NCBI RefSeq assembly: GCF_018417475.1
Contig: NZ_CP054856.1
Location: 1,519,001-1,583,000 of the forward strand
From: Novosphingobium decolorationis
GTDB lineage: Bacteria; Pseudomonadota; Alphaproteobacteria; Sphingomonadales; Sphingomonadaceae
Direction: 5' to 3'
DNA: 64,000 nt
Every line of letters begins with the position of its first letter. Positions within the stretch are counted from its first letter, which is position 1. The translations under genes were made by a program, and so were the position numbers. Positions 1 to 6,612 of this stretch are shown here, in pieces. Under the pieces are notes generated by a model, which worked only from the letters and a program-made list of their open reading frames with translations, ran no database searches and had not been told where the DNA came from.

Positions 1-1
1 G

Positions 2-787
2 CTGGTCGAAGCCATCATCGTCACCCCGATCCGTCTGGCCGTCATCTACATCTTCGTCGGCACGGCCTACAATTTCATCATCAAGCGCAGCTGGGAGAAG
101 TGGCGCATGAAGCGCATCCAGGAACGCCTCGAGGACCATATCGTCGTGCTCGGTTACGGCGTCAGCGGCTCCGAAGCGGTGGCCGAGCTGATCGCCCGCG
201 ACACCGATCCCTCGTGCATCGTCGTCATCGACCCCTCCCCGGCACGCCTCGCGCTGGCCGAACAGGCCGGGTGCAACGTGCTGGAGGGCGACGCCACCCG
301 CGACGAGACCCTGAACGCGGTGCGCATCAACCGCGCCCGCACGGTCCTTGTCTCGGCCGGGCGCGACGACACCACCATCCTCATCATCCTGACCGCCCGC
401 CACATGGCCCCCAAGGTCCCGATTACCGCCGTCGTGCGCGCGGACGACAACGAACTGCTCGCCCGCCAGGCAGGCGCGGACAACGTCATCAACCCGGTGC
501 GTTTCACAGGGCTCCTGCTGGCCGGTTCCGCCGAGGGCAAGCACATCTCGGAATACCTCTCCGACCTCGCCTCGGTGACCGGCCGGGTCCAGCTTGTCGA
601 GCGCCCCGTCGCCAGGGACGAGATCGGCCGCCCCCTTGCCGAGATCACCACCGGCAAGGGCCTTCGCATCTATCGCGGCACCAGGGCCATCGGCTTCTGG
701 CAGGACGAGGCGCACACGCTGGAGCCGGGCGATATCGTCGTCGAGATCACGTCCACGGGCTGGGAAGAGGACGATCCGACACCCTGA
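2..787 (+). CDS. Potassium channel family protein with TrkA-N domain (5' partial)
   Basis: The reading frame is open from the first bases of the window, so the start lies outside and about 261 residues are visible. The first ~30 residues are hydrophobic and end in basic residues, as after the last pore helix of a two-TM K+ channel. They are followed by a Rossmann nucleotide-binding domain: VVLGYGVSGSEAV is the GxGxxG-type loop, and acidic residues follow the second strand (VVIDPS). The last ~70 residues resemble a TrkA-C/RCK lobe. By family this is a Kch/RCK-type channel subunit in the inner membrane, gated by a cytosolic ligand. The substrate is inferred from family only. The gene faces the next gene tail to tail with a 15-base gap. 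Confidence 0.75.
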   Translation: MVEAIIVTPIRLAVIYIFVGTAYNFIIKRSWEKWRMKRIQERLEDHIVVLGYGVSGSEAVAELIARDTDPSCIVVIDPSPARLALAEQAGCNVLEGDATRDETLNAVRINRARTVLVSAGRDDTTILIILTARHMAPKVPITAVVRADDNELLARQAGADNVINPVRFTGLLLAGSAEGKHISEYLSDLASVTGRVQLVERPVARDEIGRPLAEITTGKGLRIYRGTRAIGFWQDEAHTLEPGDIVVEITSTGWEEDDPTP

Positions 788-802
788 TGAGCGCAGTCAG
801 CC

Positions 803-1192
803 TCAGCCCAGCAGCCAGAACACCACCGCCATGGCCAGGTAGATCACCGGCCAGAACAGGCAGTCGGCCAGGAACTGGGGCGCCTGGGTGCGGTTGCGCG
901 AATTGGTGATCCACACCGCCGGGATCACGAAGGCCAGCGCGATGCCGCCGGTCTGCATGAAGTAGAGCCAGGGCTTGGCCTGCAGCGTCGCCGCACCGAT
1001 CCGGGCGAAGGAATGGCCGAACATGGCCGCGGCCAGGAAACAGGCGAGCGTGACCCCGACATAGGCCCCCACGCGGCGCGCCGGACGCGGCTGGAAGCGG
1101 CGTTCCTGCAGCGGAAGCCCATTCCACAGCAGGCCGATGACCATCGCCACGATCGTCGCCAGCACCACCGCCAGCCAGTTTACAGGACCCAT
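803..1192 (-). CDS. DUF1761 family small membrane protein
   Basis: This predicted 129-residue inner-membrane protein has about four hydrophobic segments. The N-terminus MGPVNWLAVVLATIVAMVIG followed by LLWNGLPL matches the typical opening of DUF1761 proteins (NWLAV...LGxLWY-like). I chose the ATG at 1192 because AGGAAAGAG lies directly upstream; the frame stays open further upstream but that part looks non-coding. The function of the family is unknown. The gene is divergent from rimO and shares a ~150-base intergenic region with it. Confidence 0.7.
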   Translation of the reverse strand: MGPVNWLAVVLATIVAMVIGLLWNGLPLQERRFQPRPARRVGAYVGVTLACFLAAAMFGHSFARIGAATLQAKPWLYFMQTGGIALAFVIPAVWITNSRNRTQAPQFLADCLFWPVIYLAMAVVFWLLG

Positions 1193-1340
1193 CTCTTTCC
1201 TCGTTCTTCGGAATTGCCCTGTCCTTGCAGCCTGAGCCTTGAGAAACAAGGCCTTGGTCCTCGTGAACTCCACAGGTCGCGACCAAGCGTTCGTTTTGCG
1301 TGACTCCGCGCCGCAAAGCGCGTATCGGGCGCCCCATCCC

Positions 1341-2747
1341 ATGGCTATTGAAATTCCCTCTCCGCCCAAGGTCGGCATGGTCAGCCTCGGCTGCCCCAAG
1401 GCGCTCGTCGATTCCGAGCGTATCCTCACGCGCCTGCGTGCCGACGGCTACACGATGAGCCCCGACTATGCGGGTGCCGACGTCGTCCTCGTCAACACCT
1501 GCGGCTTTCTCGATTCCGCCAAGGAGGAAAGCCTTGCCGCGATCGGCGAAGCGATGGCCGAGAACGGCCGCGTGATCGTCACCGGCTGCATGGGCAACGA
1601 GGCCGACGCTATCCGTGCGCGCTTCCCCGACGTGCTCGCCATTACCGGCGCACATCAGTACGAGGACGTGGTGGGCGCCGTGCACGACGCAGCCCCGCCG
1701 GAGCTTTCGCCTTACGTCGACCTCATCCCGCAGGCGCGCGGCGGCGAATTCACCCCCGACAGCGCGGACGGCGGCATCAAGTTGACCCCCCGCCACTACG
1801 GCTATCTCAAGATTTCCGAGGGCTGCAACCACGCCTGCTCGTTCTGCATCATCCCTTCGCTGCGCGGCAAGCTCGCCAGCCGGCGGATCGATGCGGTGCT
1901 GCGCGAGGCGGAGAAGCTGGTCCAGGCTGGCACGCGCGAACTGCTCGTCATCAGCCAGGACACCTCGGCCTATGGTGTCGATGTGCGCCACGAGGAGCGC
2001 ACCTGGAAGGACCACGCGGTCCGCACCCACATGACCGACCTCGCGCGCGAACTGGGCCAGCTGACCGACGCTAGCGGCCAGCGCCCCTGGGTGCGCCTGC
2101 ACTACGTCTACCCCTACCCGCACGTCGACCAGGTCATCCCCCTGATGGCCGAGGGGCTGATCACGCCCTACCTCGACATTCCCTTCCAGCACGCCGCACC
2201 GTCCGTCCTCAAGTCGATGAAGCGCCCGGCGAACGAGGCCAAGGTCCTCGACCGCCTGCGCTCCTGGCGCGAGATCTGCCCCGACATCGCGATCCGTTCC
2301 AGCTTCGTGGTCGGCTTCCCCGGCGAGACCGAGGCCGATTTCGAGTACCTGCTCGACTGGCTCGAGGAGGCCCAGCTTGACCGCGTCGGCGCGTTCCGCT
2401 TCGAACCCGTCGAAGGCGCGGCCGCGAACGACCTGCCGGGCGCCGTGCCCGAAGAGGTCAAGGAAGAGCGTTACGCGCGCATCATGGAGAAGACCGCCGC
2501 GATCAGCGCCGCCAAGCTCCAGGCCAAGATCGGCCGCGTGCTCCCCGTCATCATCGACGAGGTGGGCGCGCCCGACGAGGACGGCGATGTCGGCGCAACC
2601 GGCCGCTCGCAGGCCGACGCCCCCGAGATCGACGGCGCCGTGTACCTGCGCGACGTCGACCCGAATCTCGCTCCGGGCGACATCGTTGCAGTGCACATCG
2701 AGGACGCCGACGAGCACGATCTGTTCGGCGCCATCGCCCAGGCGTAA
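1341..2747 (+). CDS. rimO: Ribosomal protein S12 methylthiotransferase RimO
   Basis: Radical-SAM methylthiotransferase that modifies the conserved aspartate of ribosomal protein S12. The 468-residue length is normal. The N-terminal UPF0004 domain starts [16 protein letters not shown] and carries cluster-binding cysteines at C17, in NTCGF and in VTGCMG. The radical-SAM motif CNHACSFC (CxxxCxxC) lies near residue 166, followed by the IPSLRGK stretch typical of RimO. The C-terminal ~65 residues are a TRAM domain. RimO rather than MiaB is favoured by the SLGCPKxxVDSE opening. The ATG at 1341 begins the conserved region; the frame extends upstream but without family similarity, and no strong Shine-Dalgarno is seen. 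An intrinsic terminator follows 20 bases after the stop. Confidence 0.93.
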   Translation: MAIEIPSPPKVGMVSLGCPKALVDSERILTRLRADGYTMSPDYAGADVVLVNTCGFLDSAKEESLAAIGEAMAENGRVIVTGCMGNEADAIRARFPDVLAITGAHQYEDVVGAVHDAAPPELSPYVDLIPQARGGEFTPDSADGGIKLTPRHYGYLKISEGCNHACSFCIIPSLRGKLASRRIDAVLREAEKLVQAGTRELLVISQDTSAYGVDVRHEERTWKDHAVRTHMTDLARELGQLTDASGQRPWVRLHYVYPYPHVDQVIPLMAEGLITPYLDIPFQHAAPSVLKSMKRPANEAKVLDRLRSWREICPDIAIRSSFVVGFPGETEADFEYLLDWLEEAQLDRVGAFRFEPVEGAAANDLPGAVPEEVKEERYARIMEKTAAISAAKLQAKIGRVLPVIIDEVGAPDEDGDVGATGRSQADAPEIDGAVYLRDVDPNLAPGDIVAVHIEDADEHDLFGAIAQA

Positions 2748-2767
2748 TACTATAGTCGAACTTGGTA

Positions 2768-2797
2768 GGACTCCGCGCCCGGCGCGGGGTCCTTTTT
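2768..2797 (+). terminator. Intrinsic terminator of rimO
   Basis: Ten-base stem GGACTCCGCG / CGCGGGGTCC (one G-U pair) with a 5-base loop, followed by TTTTT. It lies 20 bases after the rimO stop. Confidence 0.85.
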
Positions 2798-2869
2798 CGT
2801 ATCTGCGCGATACGCGATAATGGCGCATTTCCAGCATGTTAGCAGGTTAATATCGAGGAAAGACGCATT

Positions 2870-3018
2870 TCATGCACCATTCGATTGCGCAAAATGCAAT
2901 GTTGCCAGCTTTTTTCGCATTTGCAGCGAAGCCCGTCCCGGCGCATACAGAATGCGCCTTTCAGGCATCCTCTCCCAAAAAACTTCCATAGGCTGGCCTT
3001 CGGGCCGGCCTTTTTTTT
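2870..3018 (+). ncRNA. Possible small RNA ending in an orphan intrinsic terminator
   Basis: The 314 bases between the rimO terminator and the next gene hold no convincing protein gene, yet end in a second strong intrinsic terminator: GGCTGGCC / GGCCGGCC stem (2991-2998 and 3003-3010) with a TTCG loop and eight T. Upstream lie a perfect hairpin GCGCAT-ACAGA-ATGCGC (2941-2957) and a longer imperfect one pairing GCAAAATGC (2889-2897) with GCATTTGC (2917-2924). A terminator with no gene in front and a series of hairpins is the usual layout of a trans-acting sRNA. The 5' end and promoter are not determined. It could instead be a structured leader of the next gene. Confidence 0.4.
2991..3018 (+). 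terminator. Strong intrinsic terminator with UUCG tetraloop and no upstream CDS
   Basis: Eight-base stem (one G-U), TTCG loop, run of eight T, and an A-rich stretch just upstream. It stands 94 bases before the start of the molybdopterin-binding protein gene and 194 bases beyond the rimO terminator. Confidence 0.8.
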
Positions 3019-3111
3019 GCCCTGCGATCAGAGCCGCTTTTCACATCGGGAATCAGCCCCTTGAGGCTGCGGGGTCTGGCCCCGTGCGCGCATTTGGCCT
3101 AGCGAAGGGAC

Positions 3112-3873
3112 ATGCCTACTCCTTCGCGAATCTACACGGCCGCCCTCGTCGTCATCGGCGATGAAATCCTCTCGGGACGCACGCACGACAAGAACATCGC
3201 GCAAGTCGCCTCCTGGCTGCAGATCCAGGGCATCCGCCTGAAGGAGGTGCGCGTCGTCGCGGACGAGACCGACGCCATCGTCGAGGCCGTCAACACCCTG
3301 CGCGCGCGCAACGACTACCTCTTCACCACTGGCGGCATCGGCCCCACGCATGACGACATCACCGTCGATGCCATCTCGCAGGCGCTGGGCGTGCCCGTCA
3401 TCGTCCACCCCGAAGCGCGCGCGATCCTGGAAGAGTACTACACCACCCGCGGCGGCCTCACCGAAGCGCGCCTGCGCATGGCCCGCACGCCCGAAGGCGC
3501 GAGCCTCATCCCCAACCGCTACACCGGGGCCCCGGGTATCCGCGCGGAAAACATCTTCATCATGGCCGGCGTCCCCAGCATCACCGCGGGCATGCTCGAT
3601 GCACTGACCGGCACGCTCGAAGGCGGCGCGCCGCTCCTCTCCGAGACCATCGGCTGCTGGGTCGGCGAAAGCGAAGTCGCCGAGCTCCTGCGCGAGACCG
3701 AAAAGGCCCACCCCACCTGCCAGATCGGCTCCTACCCGTTCTGGGGCGAAGGACGCACCGGCGCCAACTTCGTCGTGCGCTCCACCGAAGCCGACGACCT
3801 CGCCGCCTGCACCCGCGCCCTCACCACCGGCCTCCAGGCCCTCGGCCGCACCGCCGTCTTCGGCGGGATCTGA
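3112..3873 (+). CDS. CinA-type competence/damage-inducible protein, molybdopterin-binding domain
   Basis: This 253-residue cytosolic protein is built almost wholly of a MoaB/Mog-like (MoCF_biosynth) domain. ALVVIGDEILSGRTHDKN near the N-terminus and TTGGIGPTHDDIT near residue 80 are its signature motifs. It corresponds to the N-terminal domain of CinA; the C-terminal nicotinamide-nucleotide amidase domain of full-length CinA is absent, as in many stand-alone alphaproteobacterial versions. The substrate is uncertain for these (molybdopterin or a nucleotide). The start at 3112 is supported by GAAGGGA just upstream. Confidence 0.85.
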   Translation: MPTPSRIYTAALVVIGDEILSGRTHDKNIAQVASWLQIQGIRLKEVRVVADETDAIVEAVNTLRARNDYLFTTGGIGPTHDDITVDAISQALGVPVIVHPEARAILEEYYTTRGGLTEARLRMARTPEGASLIPNRYTGAPGIRAENIFIMAGVPSITAGMLDALTGTLEGGAPLLSETIGCWVGESEVAELLRETEKAHPTCQIGSYPFWGEGRTGANFVVRSTEADDLAACTRALTTGLQALGRTAVFGGI

Positions 3874-3911
3874 CCCGCCCGCTTCCTTCGAGAAGACCGG
3901 ACAAAAAGTGA

Positions 3912-3957
3912 TTCCCGAGGGCTATCGCCCTCGGGCTCCCGGAACTGTCGAGCGCAG
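3912..3957 (+). repeat. Dispersed palindromic repeat, copy A
   Basis: Nine-base perfect stem CCCGAGGGC-TATC-GCCCTCGGG (3914-3935) followed by GCTCCCGGAACTGTCGAGCG. The same stem and the conserved ACTGTCGAGCGCA tail recur near 4290 and 26640, with variants near 40285 and, inverted, near 9300. Confidence 0.85.
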
Positions 3958-4289
3958 CCTGGCCTTTCAGGGCTCATCCAAAGTCGAAGGCTTCGGGGTC
4001 GGGCCCAAGGGTGACACCCAGGTTGACACAGTTGACACCGTCCAGGGGAAGATTGTGTCACCTGTCTGCCTGGGCCAGCCCGCCCCGCCGTCCGGTCGCT
4101 GCAGAATTGTGCCGAGACGCATCCCTTTCCTTTCCGCCCGCCCCCAACACGGCAGAGCGAACGGAGAGAATACCGCAGGCACACCGGTGTAGGAAAATCC
4201 AATCTCACCGCGCGCAAGGCCAAGGCCCTGCCGGCATCCTCTCGCGTGCCGTGCCCGAGAATGCAGCTGAAAAAGCGGAAAGAAGCGGA

Positions 4290-4335
4290 TTTCCGAGGGC
4301 CATCGCCCTCGGGCTCCCCAAACTGTCGAGCGCAG
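4290..4335 (+). repeat. Dispersed palindromic repeat, copy B
   Basis: Core CCGAGGGCCATCGCCCTCGG (4293-4312) plus GCTCCCCAAACTGTCGAGCG, same orientation as copy A. The following bases (AGCTCTGCCTTTTCG) also resemble those after copy A. Confidence 0.85.
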
Positions 4336-4579
4336 CTCTGCCTTTTCGCCTCAATCCATGAAGGATGGCCGCTGTATTCGAAGCGCCGTATCCGGAGTGC
4401 CATAGACGGGCCGGTAGCGGAATGTCGGGTTTCGATAAAAAATCAGATAATGCCGACATTCTGCAAGCTAATCAGCTACATCCAACGCGCGCTATCGTGA
4501 ACACGAGTGACAGTGTCCTCATAAATTTCCAGTTCGTCTTTCGGCCGAGCAGAGAGCGCCAAGGCTCAAAGCAATCGAA

Positions 4580-5317
4580 TTAGCTTCTCGCCGAGCCCCT
4601 ACGGTAGCCGCTTCTCGACCCTTCGAGGATATCTCGCGCCGCACCCTCACTTCCAGCGAAAGTAGCTAGATCGGTGAAGTGATTTTGTGCTAGCTGCGAG
4701 AGCTCAGTCGATTCACCGGCTTCATGATTTAAAGCGCTAGTTACTTGAGCGTTAAGTTTCTGAGTGTGGTCACCGATTAGTGTCAATGCCCGCTGTGTCA
4801 TCTGACGCAGCGTGTCAATCAGGCGCGGCTGAATGACCACACGACTACTCAAGGTTACGACCTGGGTCGACCCATCAGGGTTTAACATGAGAAAAACACC
4901 GTCCGAATGGAACACTTTTCCACCATGTATCTCGCCTGGCCCGAAGTGCGCCAGCGCGTTATCACGCAACTCGCAAAGCATTAAATGTTTTGCGACTTCA
5001 TCATCGGCATATTCCTTTAGAAAATTGAATCGATACTTTCGATGCTTCGATGATGTCTTTGTCACGCGGGCGTAAAGATAGATCGAACTGTAGAGCAAGC
5101 CAAGAAAGGCGTTTTCGTCTGCCGACGCGACTTGTGCGGTGGTCGCACGGTCCCGTAAGCCTTCCATGGTTCCGATGAAGTCGATCGCCATCTGAAGATC
5201 GGTTCGCATCGAATGTGCATCCCGAAGCTGCAAGATAAGCCGCTTCAATTCTTGGAGTCGGTCAGGAAGGCTCTCGGCTAGGCTGACAAGATCAACTACT
5301 TGGCGAATTTTGGACAC
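4580..5317 (-). CDS. Hypothetical protein with HEPN-like motif
   Basis: This 245-residue soluble, mainly alpha-helical protein is not assignable to a named family. The stretch LCELRDNALAHFGPGE near residue 117 contains R-x5-H within a helix, which fits the Rx4-6H signature of HEPN RNases (lRNxxaHf); this is a visual match only. The N-terminus is leucine-rich and probably coiled (SLAESLPDRLQELKRLILQL). The start is GTG at 5317 with AGAGGG upstream. Codon use and base composition are clearly less GC-rich than in neighbouring housekeeping genes, suggesting transfer. No partner antitoxin gene is obvious beside it. Confidence 0.6.
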   Translation of the reverse strand: MSKIRQVVDLVSLAESLPDRLQELKRLILQLRDAHSMRTDLQMAIDFIGTMEGLRDRATTAQVASADENAFLGLLYSSIYLYARVTKTSSKHRKYRFNFLKEYADDEVAKHLMLCELRDNALAHFGPGEIHGGKVFHSDGVFLMLNPDGSTQVVTLSSRVVIQPRLIDTLRQMTQRALTLIGDHTQKLNAQVTSALNHEAGESTELSQLAQNHFTDLATFAGSEGAARDILEGSRSGYRRGSARS

Positions 5318-5576
5318 TCAGTTAACCCTCTGGTTGCTCACCGCCGGCTAAAACCTAATAGGCGGAAGACAGCGTTTCTTCATGAATCCAACTATGGATA
5401 CGGTCAGCCGACAATGTCTAGTTCTGACGGAAGCTGGATTTCCTGGAAGCGGGCGGAATGTCTGCTTCCAGCAATGGCGAAATTGCCATTAAACGGCTTG
5501 GGTGGGCGCATGGCGGAATTTCAGCGCACGCCCCTTTGCGGTCCTTCCATGCCACCGATTTGGGCAATCGCCTTGC

Positions 5577-5951
5577 CTAGCGCGACATGAAGCAATCCAC
5601 GGCATGCCCACGATTGGGCGATACCCCAAAGCCGGAAGCTGACTTGAATATCAAAGCGAAATCACCGTCAGGGTCAGGATCATAAGCGAGGAAGATATCG
5701 TCATCCTCAGCGACAATGGCAACCCGCCTTGGCACCGGCTTGGGGATGCTTCCAGGGAAGCGCCCGTCACCATCAATCTCGATGATATAAGGCTCGATCA
5801 AAGACGCTCTCATCTCATCTAATTGCTGCGCAAACCATGTCTCAGGGAGAGCCTCTCCTAGCTGGTCAGGACGCGGGGCCGGTACAACGAAGGTTTCGAT
5901 TTCCGTCACCACCAGCTGGCTCACATCAGCAAGAGAAATATGCGCGTCCAT
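5577..5951 (-). CDS. Hypothetical protein
   Basis: This predicted acidic protein of about 124 residues has no recognised family. It contains an EIDGDGRFPGSIPKPVPRR stretch and an acidic AEDDDIFLAYDPDPDGDFAL segment, and shows no signal peptide or membrane segment. The ATG at 5951 (MDAHISLADV) is my choice; the frame is open to a TTG at 6020 that would add 23 basic residues. It shares the lower-GC composition of the neighbouring segment. It could be a small accessory protein of the same acquired segment. Confidence 0.45.
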   Translation of the reverse strand: MDAHISLADVSQLVVTEIETFVVPAPRPDQLGEALPETWFAQQLDEMRASLIEPYIIEIDGDGRFPGSIPKPVPRRVAIVAEDDDIFLAYDPDPDGDFALIFKSASGFGVSPNRGHAVDCFMSR

Positions 5952-6045
5952 ATTCTGGAATGTTAGCCGAAGGCGCTGCGGTAGCAAGGTCCGCTTCCTG
6001 GCGCGTAGATTCGGCCCCAAACGACCAATAAGGGCGCGCAGTCAC

Positions 6046-6429
6046 CTAAAGCACTTCACCCTGTCGATAGGCGATCTTGGCATCACCCCGGGCTTTGGCT
6101 CCGCGTTCTGTACGCGACACGGTCGGCATGTGATCGATATGAGTTACAAGAGCACCGAGAAAGTCAGCAACCACTCCACCTTCATGGCTGGTTTCGACAT
6201 GGATGCGAAGAGCGTCGGGATCGGTGCCAAAATTTCGAACGACTACATCGGCACCAAAAATACGTTGTGCAGCTTCTCGGATAAAAGATGCCTGCTCGGG
6301 CGTGAGTTTGCAGGGCTTCTGCGGCGGTGTCGGCGGGTTGGCGGGTTGGCGGGCGGCATGGCGAACACATAACCCGCACCAGCGAGATCCGCTATGGGAG
6401 ACTGCAGATCTCCAGGTCGGAAAAGGCAA
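6046..6429 (-). CDS. Hypothetical protein, faintly nucleotidyltransferase-like
   Basis: Up to 127 residues. The part from LTPEQASFIREAAQRIFGAD onward recalls the opening of MNT-type minimal nucleotidyltransferases (LTPEQ...I...FG...), but the GS-x10-DxD active-site motif cannot be found: FGTDPDALRIHVET stands where it should be. If related, it would be an inactive remnant. The first ~40 residues (PPTPPQKP, rich in Pro/Ala/Arg) are of doubtful reality because they cross a GC-rich tandem repeat (GGCGGGTT units near 6331-6355). Confidence 0.35.
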   Translation of the reverse strand: MPFPTWRSAVSHSGSRWCGLCVRHAARQPANPPTPPQKPCKLTPEQASFIREAAQRIFGADVVVRNFGTDPDALRIHVETSHEGGVVADFLGALVTHIDHMPTVSRTERGAKARGDAKIAYRQGEVL

Positions 6430-6612
6430 CCAGACTGGCTGCTTCCGGAGACGACAAATCGGCCCTGAACGACCAGCATGGGCGCAAGTCGGCCCTCTCC
6501 AGATCAGGGGTGCTGCGCGAGACCTATCAGGGTAATCCCCTATGCCATCGTCTTTAGAGGCGTGACAGCCTCCCTGTGCGAGACGCAGGCGCTGGCCTGC
6601 CTAGATGGGGCG

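Larger units (their letters stand above)
3874..4579. other. Gene-poor stretch with two copies of a palindromic repeat
   Basis: I see no convincing gene in these ~700 bases. It holds two copies of the dispersed palindromic repeat (annotated separately) and, at 4011-4040, three near-direct copies of GTTGACAC-like octamers (GTGACACC, GTTGACAC, GTTGACAC) followed by an inverted GTGTCACC at 4056-4063. From about 4400 onward the base composition becomes less GC-rich, marking the edge of the hypothetical-gene segment that follows. Confidence 0.6.

Noticed and set aside
747..2837. 696-residue minus-strand frame over rimO
   Set aside because: RimO is certain on the other strand, and this frame shows no family features.
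2820..3164. 114-residue plus-strand frame between rimO and the CinA-type gene
   Set aside because: Codon use is unlike neighbours, it crosses a strong terminator and enters the next gene out of frame; a structured RNA explains the region better.
6331..6356. GGCGGGTT tandem units as a possible CRISPR or VNTR
   Set aside because: Only two to three 8-base units; too short and without spacers.
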